Shown: piece after piece, positions 31,598 through 40,205 of the stretch | How positions within the stretch are numbered: the first letter of the stretch is position 1 | How the letters are laid out: each line of letters begins with the position of its first letter | Source of the DNA: Gracilibacillus caseinilyticus | Lineage (GTDB): Bacteria > Bacillota > Bacilli > Bacillales > Amphibacillaceae | Assembly: GCF_022919115.1 (NCBI RefSeq) | Contig: NZ_CP095072.1 | Coordinates: forward strand, 3,100,001 to 3,164,000 | Reading direction: 5' to 3' | Length of the DNA: 64,000 nucleotides | Translations under genes and position numbers: made by a program | Notes under the pieces: model-generated | Databases searched by the model: none | Seen by the model: the letters and a program-made list of their open reading frames with translations, nothing else | Told to the model about the DNA's origin: nothing

Positions 31598-32163
31598 ATA
31601 ATACGGATTATGTCTACTAGCTATGTGGTAAGTTTGAAACGTTTTATGAGCTGGAAGACCGCTCCGGCCAACCACTTCGCGTCCTGCGGGGCACGGCTGA
31701 AGCTAACTTTGTGAAGAAGAGCGCTTCACAAAGTGGATCTTCAGGACCTGCGCGTCCCGCCGGAGTCTACGTGGTTGGCCTGCGCTTAGATAGCATTGTA
31801 CAACTCTTGTAAGAGCTAGCATTTTGAGCGCATCCATCAATAACAGCATTTGAATTAAAAACATAATGCCTAAAACCACTGCTTTATGCTGTTTCATACG
31901 TTGTAGCATTTCCTTAAGTGTAGGAAATATGCAGAGGATCAGCGTGAGCTGAAGATCCACTTTGTCTGTGCCTGTGTCTGCAAGTATCGCCTTGAAGCAG
32001 GCTTTCTCGGCACAAGGCAGCAATGAAGTAGTTCAAGTGTTAGCCTAAATGAAGCCGTGCGCCACAGGACATAGAGCATATTTTCGGAGCTTAGTTAAGC
32101 ACATGAAATCTATTTAAAATGGCCACATTGTAACACAGTTCCTCTTTATATAATCCGTATTAT
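31598..32163 (+). repeat. Intergenic repeat copy C (566 bp, full length; reference orientation)
   Basis: Termini ATAATACGGATTATGT and ATAATCCGTATTAT. The middle aligns almost throughout with the reverse complement of copy G and more weakly with copy F. A long stem (GGCCAACCAC at 31666 with GTGGTTGGCC at 31771) encloses a hairpin, CTTTGTGAAG (31707-31716) with CTTCACAAAG (31724-31733), whose outer CTGAAG/CTTCAG also pair. Subterminal arms repeat inverted (GGGGCACGGCTGAAG versus TGAAGCCGTGCGCC at about 32050). Open frames inside are not conserved as proteins. It lies between convergent yajC and the gene at 32218. Confidence 0.88.
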
Positions 32164-32217
32164 AGGTAGTTGTATTTAGGCGGGTATATAGCCTTTTTCT
32201 TATTGCCAATGTGCGAG

Positions 32218-32601
32218 TTATGCAGCTTCTTCCTCGGATGACAGATTGACGCCTATGATGGCGCCGATTATGGCTAGTAACAAATAAGCCGTATGATTGA
32301 CCAGCTCTATCACGGAAAATCCAAGATGTAAGCCTAAAAATCGGTAGCAAAACACGATAAAAGTAAATAACAAGCTGGTCAATGCTCCTACCCAAATGCC
32401 CTTATGTTTTGCCTTTAATCCAGCAATCAATCCTCCAGCGAATAATGCAATAAAACTGATAAATAGCGTAGACATCTCTAGTGTGGATTCTCCTAGTGAT
32501 GTAAAACGTAACAAAAGCGTTAAGATGATACTTGCCGCTAACATAACTACAAAAATGCCAATCCAACCATACAGAACACCCACGATTGTCTTCACTTCCA
32601 A
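32218..32601 (-). CDS. TIGR04086-type membrane protein (YrzE-like)
   Basis: A 127-residue protein made of four hydrophobic helices, with the loop FAGGLIAGLKAKHKGIWVGALTSLLF characteristic of the TIGR04086 family and an acidic tail SSEEEAA. No function is known. A homologue, yrzE, lies in the corresponding part of the B. subtilis chromosome. Start ATG is preceded by AAGGGAGGGG in its own strand. Confidence 0.82.
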   Translation of the reverse strand: MEVKTIVGVLYGWIGIFVVMLAASIILTLLLRFTSLGESTLEMSTLFISFIALFAGGLIAGLKAKHKGIWVGALTSLLFTFIVFCYRFLGLHLGFSVIELVNHTAYLLLAIIGAIIGVNLSSEEEAA

Positions 32602-32747
32602 CCCCTCCCTTTTAATAACTGCTCTCTATTTATGTATGCATGTCCTCAAAAAATAGAAGATATCCTTCTCGAATAGTTACAAAAAATCAGAATATATATG
32701 AATTATAGCTTGTCAATATTTTGAGGTGACTAGAGAGGGGACATTAG

Positions 32748-34049
32748 ATGTCAGTAACTATTGCCATAGCCGTTTTCATTATTAGCTATATATTTATAAT
32801 GTCAGAGAAGATAAATCGCGCACTGGTAGCATTAGCAGGTGGGGTATTGTTGCTTTTGACAGGTGTATACCAATGGGAGGATGCTGTTACCTCCTATATT
32901 GACTGGAACACTGTAGCGTTATTATTTGCGATGATGGTGTTAGTTGCCATAACGAAAAAAACTGGTGTTTTCACTTATATCGCGATCTGGCTTGCGAAAT
33001 TAGTAAAAGGAAAACCAATTCCGTTAATGGTTGGAATCGGTTTTCTAACAGCACTTGGTTCTGCATTACTCGACAATGTAACAACGGTGCTGTTATTTGT
33101 ACCTGTTATTTTAACTTTGACCAATCTTTTACAATTACCAACGTTCCCATACTTACTGACGATTATTTTGACTGCGAATATCGGAGGGACGGCGACATTA
33201 ATAGGGGATCCGCCAAATATTATGATTGGTCAAGCAGTACCACACTTAACATTTTTGTCCTTCCTGGAACATACCGCACCGATTTCGTTACTATTGCTGG
33301 TACTCGTGCTGGTGCTGTTAAGTGTATGGTTCCGAAAGCAGTTAAAACAGATAGATTCAACTCGCATACATGATTTAATGCAAATGAAAGAATCTCAATA
33401 CCTAAAAAAATCACCATTACTGTACCAATCCCTTTCTGTATTGTTATTAACAATAATAGGCTTTCTGCTCCATCCTGTTTTTCATGTAGATTTAACAATC
33501 ATTGCACTGTGTGGAGCGATCCTGTTGCTGATCGTAAGTGAAAAAGAGGTAGATACGGATAAAATCTTTGAACAAGTGGAATGGGTAACGTTATTTTTCT
33601 TCATTGGCTTGTTTATGCTTGTGGGCGGGTTGGAAGAGGTAGGCGTGATAGATGAATTAGCACGTTCGATTATGTGGTTGACAGAAGGGGATATGACGAA
33701 TACCGCTCTTCTGTTGTTGTGGGTGTCCGGAATATTTTCAGGGATTGTTGATAATATACCGTTCGTAGCGGCGATGATACCAGTAATAGAAGAATTCGAA
33801 ACATACGGGATGACGAATTTGGATCCATTATGGTGGTCGCTTGCACTTGGAGCCTGTTTGGGTGGAAATGGTACATTAATCGGTGCATCTGCAAATGTTG
33901 TTGTGGCTGGACTAGCGGACGCACAAAATAAACCAATTTCGTTTGTGAAATTCATGCTTTACGGTATTCCTGTAGTTATACTATCTCTAATTATTTCTAC
34001 GATTTATATTTACTTCCGCTATTTATTGCCATTTCAACAGCCTTTATAA
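32748..34049 (+). CDS. ArsB/NhaD family (ion transporter superfamily) membrane protein
   Basis: The 433-residue protein has about eleven membrane helices. The repeated family motifs are visible: LGSALLDNVTTVLLFVPV and GIVDNIPFVAAMIPVIEE are the two half-membrane DN-containing loops, and GGTATLIGDPPNIMIG and CLGGNGTLIGASANVV the two glycine-rich ones. This group transports anions such as arsenite, or exchanges Na+/H+. The substrate cannot be assigned; no arsenic genes are nearby. The gene interrupts the yrzE-yrbG order of B. subtilis. Confidence 0.88.
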   Translation: MSVTIAIAVFIISYIFIMSEKINRALVALAGGVLLLLTGVYQWEDAVTSYIDWNTVALLFAMMVLVAITKKTGVFTYIAIWLAKLVKGKPIPLMVGIGFLTALGSALLDNVTTVLLFVPVILTLTNLLQLPTFPYLLTIILTANIGGTATLIGDPPNIMIGQAVPHLTFLSFLEHTAPISLLLLVLVLVLLSVWFRKQLKQIDSTRIHDLMQMKESQYLKKSPLLYQSLSVLLLTIIGFLLHPVFHVDLTIIALCGAILLLIVSEKEVDTDKIFEQVEWVTLFFFIGLFMLVGGLEEVGVIDELARSIMWLTEGDMTNTALLLLWVSGIFSGIVDNIPFVAAMIPVIEEFETYGMTNLDPLWWSLALGACLGGNGTLIGASANVVVAGLADAQNKPISFVKFMLYGIPVVILSLIISTIYIYFRYLLPFQQPL

Positions 34050-34108
34050 GTATATTGAGACAAGTACAGGGAAAGCTAGCCATATCGTCATGGAAGGATG
34101 TGGCTAGT

Positions 34109-34780
34109 ATGGGCATTGAGGAGATTATGGCGATCGTACCGCGGACAATCTTTTACTATTTTGTGGTAGTCATTATTTTTCGTTTGATGGGTAAAAGAGA
34201 AGTGGGAGAATTAAGTCTGCTTGATATAGTCGTTTATATTATGATTGCTGAAGTAGCTGTACTAACGATAGCTGATTTGGAGTTGTCATTTACTTATGGT
34301 TTAATTCCGATGATTCTTTTGATGATTATTCAATGGATGACGGCGTGGATATCATTAAAAAGCCCCTTGTTTCGTGCCTGGTTTGAAGGCAAACCGTCGA
34401 TTATCATAGCTCAAGGGAAAATTGATGAAAATGAAATGAAAAAAAACCGATTTAATTTTGACGATTTATTACAGCAATTACGTGAGCATGGAACAGAAAG
34501 TATAAATGATGTTGCCTATGCCATTCTAGAACCGTCTGGAAAGCTATCGATACTAGAAAAAAATCAAAATAATGTGCAGCCTGTCATTGATGGACTGGTT
34601 TTACCGTTAATTGTGGATGGCAGGATTCAGGAGAAGGCATTAAAGCATTTAAACAAAGATCAGAATTGGGTGGTCGAGGAAATGCGCAACCGTGGATTTG
34701 ATTCGGTCGAGGAGATCTCCTTTTGTTCGATCGATGTCAATAATGAATGGTATATCGATAAGAAAAATGAAAAGAAATAA
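34109..34780 (+). CDS. DUF421 membrane protein (YrbG-like)
   Basis: With ATG at 34109 the product has 223 residues: two or three N-terminal helices with FRLMGKREVGELSLLDIVVYIMIAE, the DUF421 hallmark, and a cytoplasmic C-terminal domain with AYAILEPSGKLSILEK. An upstream TTG at 34055 lacks a ribosome site. Members such as YetF are present in spore-formers and have been linked to spore or membrane functions, but the role here is unknown. Position matches yrbG beside spoVB. Confidence 0.85.
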   Translation: MGIEEIMAIVPRTIFYYFVVVIIFRLMGKREVGELSLLDIVVYIMIAEVAVLTIADLELSFTYGLIPMILLMIIQWMTAWISLKSPLFRAWFEGKPSIIIAQGKIDENEMKKNRFNFDDLLQQLREHGTESINDVAYAILEPSGKLSILEKNQNNVQPVIDGLVLPLIVDGRIQEKALKHLNKDQNWVVEEMRNRGFDSVEEISFCSIDVNNEWYIDKKNEKK

Positions 34781-34827
34781 ATAGAGCAGGGGAATCATAG
34801 AAATTCCCACTGGTCTATTTATTTTTT
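34778..34827. terminator. Bidirectional terminator between the DUF421 gene and spoVB
   Basis: AAATAGA-CAG-GGGAAT pairs with ATTCCC-CTG-TCTATTT over a short loop, with A-rich and T-rich sides for both directions. It overlaps the final codons of both genes. Confidence 0.85.
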
Positions 34828-36356
34828 CGTAATTGCTGCAACTCATCCTTGCTAATAAATTGTAAACAGAATAAGAAAATCAAGTAACTGATAAACAGAA
34901 GGACGACGATAAACAAAAAGCGTAGAGTGTGCTCTATATGGAAATCGAACAGTTGGATTAACAATTGCCCCATCCAGAAAGTTAATCCAATTAAAGCAAA
35001 CATTTTTAGGATCATTTTCATAGGGATATAAAATTTAATCGCGCGAAACAAAGTAATCAGATGAAATACGGTTCCGATAATAACACCGACACTCATCGCA
35101 ATAGCCGCCCCGTAGATTCCGATTTGCGGATTGGTCGTAAGTACGATCAAAATAATAAATTTGATAATGGTTGATCCGATATTATTCCACATCGCTTGTT
35201 TGGCGAGATCAAGTGCTTGTAAAGAAGCATTTAGCGGAAACTGAATATACATAAATAAAAAGCAAGGAGCCATAATTTTTAAGAAAAGGCTAGCGTTATT
35301 AGTGCCATACATATACTGTAAGATAGCATCTGCAAAGAGTGTTAACAGAACAGTAGCAATTGCGCCGGAAGCGAAGGAAAGCCGTATGGCCTGATGAATA
35401 CGGTAATGAATTAACTTTTTATGCTGTTTTGCCTCTGCTTCACTAATATTCGGTACGAGTGCAACTGCTAGTGAATGTGTGATAAAGGTTGGTAAGAATA
35501 GTAGCGGCAATGCATATCCGGTCAGAGCCCCATATTGTTTGGTTGCGACTGTTGCTTGAAATCCAGCAAGTGCTAGACTCTGTGCTACTAAAATAGGCTC
35601 TAAAAAATTGGAAATGGAGTTGACTAACCGGCTGGCGGTACTTGGTATTGCGATCGAGAATAATTGTCTTAACGTGTCTGAACCTGTTTTTACATATTGC
35701 CAAATGTTTTTCCGGAGCTTGATTCGTTTCTTTAGACGGAACATTTTTAACATGAATAGTAAAGAAACACCTTCGCCAATGATAACCGCGATCATTGCTC
35801 CTGCAGCGGCAAATTCTATACCACGTGGAGCGAGCCATGTCACCAGGACGAGAATGAAACCAATACGCACTACTTGTTCAATTACTTGTGCAATACTTTG
35901 TGGCTTCATATTTTGTCTACCCTGGAAATATCCTCGGATTACTGCTGCGACAGCACTGATCGGAATGATTGGAAGAATCGCCATCATAGGATAATATACA
36001 CGAGGATCGGTCAATAAATGGTTGGCTACATATGGGATGATCAGGTACATGAGTACTGTAGAGATCACACTTAGGGATACCGTGATGGATAGCGAGATAA
36101 TTAATATTTGTTTGATTTTAACAAAGTCACCTCTCGCATCAGCTTCTGCAACTCTTTTGGAAATGGCAATCGGTAAACCAATTTGCGAAATGGTATACAT
36201 TAAAAATAAGGTAGGTAAGGCCATGTTATATAGACCGATGCCTTCTTCTCCCATTAATCGGGCGACAACGATTCGATTAACAAAGCCTAAAAAACGTGTA
36301 ATCATACCGGCGATGATTAGAATGATTGTCCCTTTTAAAAAATTTTGTTTGGTCAC
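34815..36356 (-). CDS. spoVB: Stage V sporulation protein B (MOP-family lipid II flippase-like)
   Basis: The 513-residue protein has about fourteen membrane helices of the MATE/MOP type. The N-terminus KGTIILIIAGMITRFLGFVNRIVVARLMGEEGIGLYNMALP is typical of SpoVB and its relatives. SpoVB is needed for spore cortex synthesis, probably moving lipid-linked precursors. MurJ and Wzx share the fold, but position between the DUF421 gene and comN matches spoVB of B. subtilis. Confidence 0.9.
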   Translation of the reverse strand: MTKQNFLKGTIILIIAGMITRFLGFVNRIVVARLMGEEGIGLYNMALPTLFLMYTISQIGLPIAISKRVAEADARGDFVKIKQILIISLSITVSLSVISTVLMYLIIPYVANHLLTDPRVYYPMMAILPIIPISAVAAVIRGYFQGRQNMKPQSIAQVIEQVVRIGFILVLVTWLAPRGIEFAAAGAMIAVIIGEGVSLLFMLKMFRLKKRIKLRKNIWQYVKTGSDTLRQLFSIAIPSTASRLVNSISNFLEPILVAQSLALAGFQATVATKQYGALTGYALPLLFLPTFITHSLAVALVPNISEAEAKQHKKLIHYRIHQAIRLSFASGAIATVLLTLFADAILQYMYGTNNASLFLKIMAPCFLFMYIQFPLNASLQALDLAKQAMWNNIGSTIIKFIILIVLTTNPQIGIYGAAIAMSVGVIIGTVFHLITLFRAIKFYIPMKMILKMFALIGLTFWMGQLLIQLFDFHIEHTLRFLFIVVLLFISYLIFLFCLQFISKDELQQLRKNK

Positions 36357-36471
36357 TTTGATCGACCTGCCTTCTCAAACCGAAAATTTTCATATACAAT
36401 GAATTATATGCAAGATGAGAGGACAAGCATGACAATTTTAGCTAGATTTTTAATCGGATGGAGGCAAGTGT

Positions 36472-36768
36472 ATGGTAAATCGTAAACAAGTTTCGTCTTG
36501 GCGGAACGAATTAGACGTAGTGCTTGAGAGTAAATTGCGTGAATTGCAATTACTCGATTATTCCAAAACAACGATTGATGATATTTGGAATTGTTTAGTG
36601 GATAAGGTTTGGAAGGGCAATCCTGACAAAGCGTTATATGAAGTGGTGCAGGACATTCTGCATTTAAACCCTAACATCTATATGACTTATCTAACACAAA
36701 AATCATGGATGGATACAAATCTTCAAGAATCGCTCGATGCCCTGTTAGGCAATCGGAAATCGGACTAA
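36472..36768 (+). CDS. comN: Post-transcriptional regulator ComN
   Basis: A 98-residue soluble protein containing SWRNELDVVLESKLRELQLLDY and a conserved core VWKGNPDKALYEVVQDILHL. It matches the ComN/YrzD family, a competence factor that controls comE mRNA and binds DivIVA in B. subtilis. Location directly before secDF is conserved. Its presence with a prepilin peptidase fits a lineage that keeps parts of the DNA-uptake machinery. Confidence 0.85.
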   Translation: MVNRKQVSSWRNELDVVLESKLRELQLLDYSKTTIDDIWNCLVDKVWKGNPDKALYEVVQDILHLNPNIYMTYLTQKSWMDTNLQESLDALLGNRKSD

Positions 36769-36846
36769 AGTCTTTGCCTTGCTTGTCTAATCACCCGTAT
36801 TTAAGGTAAAATAGTGTTGTTTTGAAAACATAGGGGGGCTTTACGT

Positions 36847-39105
36847 ATGGTGAAAAGAGGGAGAATCGTTGCGTTTTTCCTAATAGTGTTAGTGTTAGGA
36901 GCGACGATTGGTACTACATATCAGGATATTGCAAAAAATATTAAATTAGGACTTGATTTACAAGGTGGTTTCGAGGTACTTTATGACGTTGAACCCTTGG
37001 ATGAAGATGAGGAAGTAACAAGAAGTGTACTTGAATCTACGGTTGAAACACTCGAAAGACGTGTGAATTCGATCGGGATCAGTGAACCAAGCTTCAATAT
37101 CGAAGAACCGAATCGTATTCGTGTACAACTCGCTGGTGTGGAAGATCAGGATCAGGCAAGAGAGATGCTGGCAACAACAGCTGAACTGACTTTCCGTGAT
37201 GTGAACGGAAAGAAATATCTGGATGGTTCTGATATTCAGGAAGGTAGTGCAAAGCAAGACTTTGATCCAGATACGAATCAACCGATTGTAACGCTCAAAT
37301 TTAAAGATGCCGATCGATTTGGTGATACGACGAAACAAATTTTAGATGACTCTGAACTCGCAAATCAAGTAGTTATTTGGATGGACTATGAAGAAGGCGA
37401 TACATACGAAGAGGAAATCCAAAAAGAGGATTCTAAAGTTATTTCTGCCCCATCGGTAAGTCAAGTATTAAGAACAAAAGATATTATGATTACGGGTGAC
37501 TTCACGATTGAAGAGGCCCAGCAATTGGCCAACTTACTAAACGCTGGTTCCTTACCAGTGGATTTGAAAGAAGAGTATTCGACTTCTGTTGGTGCCCAAT
37601 TTGGTCAGCAAGCATTAGACAAAACCATTTTTGCCAGTGTATTAGGTGTCATTTTAATCTTTATTTATATGATGTTCTATTACCGATTCCCAGGATTCAT
37701 TGCAGCAATCACGCTAAGTATTTATATTTATCTAGTACTGCTTGTCTTCGAATTAATGAACGGTGTGTTAACTTTACCGGGTATTGCCGCATTGGTATTA
37801 GGGGTTGGTATGGCAGTTGATGCTAATATCATAACGTATGAGCGGATAAAAGAAGAATTAAAAGAAGGTAAATCTGTCAAAGCTGCTTTTAAATCAGGAA
37901 ATAAGCAATCACTATCGACGATATTTGATGCGAACATCACGACAATGATCGCTGCTGCCGTTTTATTTATATTCGGTACAAGCTCTGTGAAAGGTTTTGC
38001 AACCTTGCTAATGGTAAGTATTGTGTTAAGTTTCGTAACAGCTGTGTTTGGCTCCAGGTTGTTCCTGGGCTTTTGGGTGAACAGTAATTTCTTAAACAAA
38101 CGTCCAGGCTGGTTTGGTGTCAAAAAGGATGACATAATTGACCTTAATAGTCGCGAAGAAGTAGAACCGAGATTTTTCGGCCGTCAATTTGATTTTGTTA
38201 AACACCGTAAGAAGTTTTTCAGTGTCTCCATCGGGTTAGTGGCTTTAGGTATTATCTGTTTGGCTGTGTTCAGACTGAATCTTGGCATTGATTTCGTTTC
38301 CGGTTCGCGAGTAGAGGTTCTTGCCGATCAGTCATTAAAAACAGAAGAAATTGAGCAGGAATTTGAAAAGCTTGATTTAGAAGTGAGTGCACCAGTTGTC
38401 TTGTCTGGAGAAGATGAAAATATTGCAGTTGCTCGATTTGAGGATGAACTTTCCGAAGACAAAGTATCGGAAGTCAGAACGCATTTCGAAGACAAATACG
38501 GTAGTGCACCTACTGTCAATACGGTCTCTCCTGTTGTAGGAAAAGAATTAGCTGAAAATGCTGTAAAGGCGGTAATCTATGCATCGATTGGGATTATCAT
38601 TTATGTGACCATCCGCTTTGAGTTTTATTCAGCACTTACCGCGATTCTTGCCTTACTGCACGATGCCTTTTTCATAATTGCTCTGTTCAGTATAACAAGG
38701 CTCGAATTTGATATTACGATTATCGCTGCCATTCTGACAATTGTGGGTTATTCGATTAATGATACCATTGTTACGTTTGACAGGATCAGAGAAAATCTCA
38801 AGAAACGGAAGAAGGTTAAATCGTTTGCTGAGCTTGCCAAAATTGTTAACCATAGTTTAATGCAGACTTTTGCAAGAAGTATTAACACGGTATTAACGGT
38901 TATTTTTGCAGCTGCTATGTTGTTATTCTTTGGTGCAAATGCAATTACCAACTTCTCCTTCGCGTTGGTTGTCGGATTATTCGCCGGTACGTACTCTTCG
39001 TTGTTTATCGCAGCACAAGTATGGTTAGTATGGCGAGGTAAATCAGTAAAAGAAAAACCGATCGAATACAAAGAAAAGAAATATAACGACGGCCCACAAG
39101 TGTAA
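36847..39105 (+). CDS. secDF: Protein translocase subunit SecDF (fused)
   Basis: A 752-residue natural fusion of SecD (residues 1 to about 430) and SecF (about 450-752). Each half has six helices. LGLDLQGGFEVLYDVEP opens the SecD periplasmic-type domain, GVGMAVDANIITYERIKEEL is the conserved SecD segment, and GIDFVSGSRVEV plus VGYSINDTIVTFDRIRENL are the SecF equivalents. It uses proton motive force to help pull secreted proteins across. Single-gene fusion is usual in Bacillus. Confidence 0.97.
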   Translation: MVKRGRIVAFFLIVLVLGATIGTTYQDIAKNIKLGLDLQGGFEVLYDVEPLDEDEEVTRSVLESTVETLERRVNSIGISEPSFNIEEPNRIRVQLAGVEDQDQAREMLATTAELTFRDVNGKKYLDGSDIQEGSAKQDFDPDTNQPIVTLKFKDADRFGDTTKQILDDSELANQVVIWMDYEEGDTYEEEIQKEDSKVISAPSVSQVLRTKDIMITGDFTIEEAQQLANLLNAGSLPVDLKEEYSTSVGAQFGQQALDKTIFASVLGVILIFIYMMFYYRFPGFIAAITLSIYIYLVLLVFELMNGVLTLPGIAALVLGVGMAVDANIITYERIKEELKEGKSVKAAFKSGNKQSLSTIFDANITTMIAAAVLFIFGTSSVKGFATLLMVSIVLSFVTAVFGSRLFLGFWVNSNFLNKRPGWFGVKKDDIIDLNSREEVEPRFFGRQFDFVKHRKKFFSVSIGLVALGIICLAVFRLNLGIDFVSGSRVEVLADQSLKTEEIEQEFEKLDLEVSAPVVLSGEDENIAVARFEDELSEDKVSEVRTHFEDKYGSAPTVNTVSPVVGKELAENAVKAVIYASIGIIIYVTIRFEFYSALTAILALLHDAFFIIALFSITRLEFDITIIAAILTIVGYSINDTIVTFDRIRENLKKRKKVKSFAELAKIVNHSLMQTFARSINTVLTVIFAAAMLLFFGANAITNFSFALVVGLFAGTYSSLFIAAQVWLVWRGKSVKEKPIEYKEKKYNDGPQV

Positions 39106-39110
39106 TTCTA

Positions 39111-39147
39111 AAAAGCTGAGCTTCTAGACAAGAAGCTCAGCTTTTTT
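39111..39147 (+). terminator. Terminator after secDF
   Basis: AAAAGCTGAGCTTCT (39111-39125) pairs with AGAAGCTCAGCTTTT (39131-39145) over a 5-base loop, followed by T residues. Confidence 0.93.
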
Positions 39148-39221
39148 GCTATTAGTCAGAAATCACCATTACAAATTAATAAATGTGGCATAATACATTT
39201 ATAAAAAGTCAAGTAATTCCA

Positions 39222-39614
39222 ATAATACGGATTATGTAAAGTGGAACTGGGTGTCAATACTTGTAGACACAGGCACAGACAAAGTGGACCTTCAGCTCGT
39301 GCTAACGCATACGGAGTCTCCGCATATTTTCTCCGCTAATCTTACAAAAGTTGTTGAGTCCCTATCCTAGCGAGGCCAACCAAGTAGACTCCCGCGGGAT
39401 TGTGCAGGTGCTGAAGATCCACAAAGTCTACACCTTTGACTACTAGTATTGCTTCGAAGTAAGCTTCCTCGGTGCAAGGCATCAAAAAAGTAATTCATGT
39501 AGTAGCCTAGCTTCAGCAGTGCCTCGCAGGACACGAAGTGGTTGGCCGGAGCGGTATCCCAGCACAAAAACGTTTCAAAAATACCACATAGCTAATTGAG
39601 TTAATCCGTATTAT
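39222..39614 (-). repeat. Intergenic repeat copy D (393 bp, rearranged mosaic)
   Basis: It has family termini (ATAATACGGATTATGT and TAATCCGTATTAT) and internal sequence shared with copies C and G, but modules are missing and one is present twice in opposite orientations. ACTTGTAGACACAGGC (39260s) is one copy; the segment with CTTCGAAGTAAGC to GCAAGGCATCAAA (39450-39490) is the other, inverted. The middle of the full element is absent. It sits between secDF and the lapA-like gene. Confidence 0.82.
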
Positions 39615-39752
39615 AAGCAGTCTTGTTTAAAATAATGTAGATAGGCTAGGTCGATTTTACTCGCTGGAGTTGTACTTGAGGTGTCGTGAGATGTTAAGTA
39701 GGAATAAATGCGATTATCAAACGTGCCGAATGTGATGCAGAGTTTGCAGAAA

Positions 39753-39781
39753 TCGACATTTCCTGCTATTACCTTTATAAT
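39753..39781 (+). promoter_or_regulatory. Promoter for the lapA-like gene and recJ
   Basis: TCGACA (39753-39758) and a perfect TATAAT (39776-39781) are 17 bp apart, 39 bp before the start codon at 39820. Confidence 0.65.
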
Positions 39782-39819
39782 GAAAAACAAGGAATCATAT
39801 CATTTGAAGGAGGCCTTGC

Positions 39820-40149
39820 ATGAAGGGACAGACTTATTTAATTTTGGCTGTACTGTTTGCAGTAATTATCGCCATTTTTGCGGTGATTAATGTCGACCCT
39901 GTAGAGGTTAATTATTTATTCGGGACAGGGGAAGCACCGTTAATTTTGATCATTTTATTTTCTGTATTAATGGGTGTTGTCATCACTGCAGCTTCTGGTG
40001 TGGTTCGAATACTGCGTTTACAACGAGAACTGCGTGCTGCAAAGCTGGAATTGTCAGCTCTTCAACAAGATGAAAAAAATAATCAATATCCTGCAAAAAC
40101 TGACAAAACAGACGGTCTAAATGAAGATAACGGTGATAAAGTAAAATAA
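39820..40149 (+). CDS. LapA-domain (DUF1049) membrane protein, YrvD-like
   Basis: The 109-residue protein has two N-terminal membrane helices with the INVDPVEVNYLFGTGEAPLILII loop typical of LapA/DUF1049, followed by a cytoplasmic coiled coil (LQRELRAAKLELSALQQDE) and a hydrophilic tail. E. coli LapA works in lipopolysaccharide assembly, which cannot apply here; the role in Firmicutes is unknown. Position before recJ matches yrvD. Shine-Dalgarno GAAGGAGG is strong. Confidence 0.85.
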   Translation: MKGQTYLILAVLFAVIIAIFAVINVDPVEVNYLFGTGEAPLILIILFSVLMGVVITAASGVVRILRLQRELRAAKLELSALQQDEKNNQYPAKTDKTDGLNEDNGDKVK

Positions 40150-40205
40150 TTCTGTTTGCTACCCTTGATACACTTTTGTATAATAAGTGAGTCAGGGGTG
40201 AATTT

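Noticed and set aside
31703..32023. Open frames inside repeat copies, such as 106 codons on the minus strand of copy C and 80 codons in copy G (57587-57829) that share peptide stretches like FPTLKE and LKIHFVK.
   Set aside because: The likeness follows from nucleotide identity of the repeats. Frames are broken or absent in copies D and F, starts differ, no ribosome sites are present, and one similar frame in copy D (39367-39567) runs on the other strand.
31598..32163. Group II intron or CRISPR-like array as an explanation of the repeats.
   Set aside because: There are no regularly spaced direct repeats and spacers, no cas genes, and I could not see a domain V-type hairpin or a reverse transcriptase frame.
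33482..33955. A 157-codon frame antisense to the ArsB/NhaD-type transporter.
   Set aside because: The sense strand encodes a clear transporter with paired family motifs; the antisense product resembles nothing and lacks a start signal.
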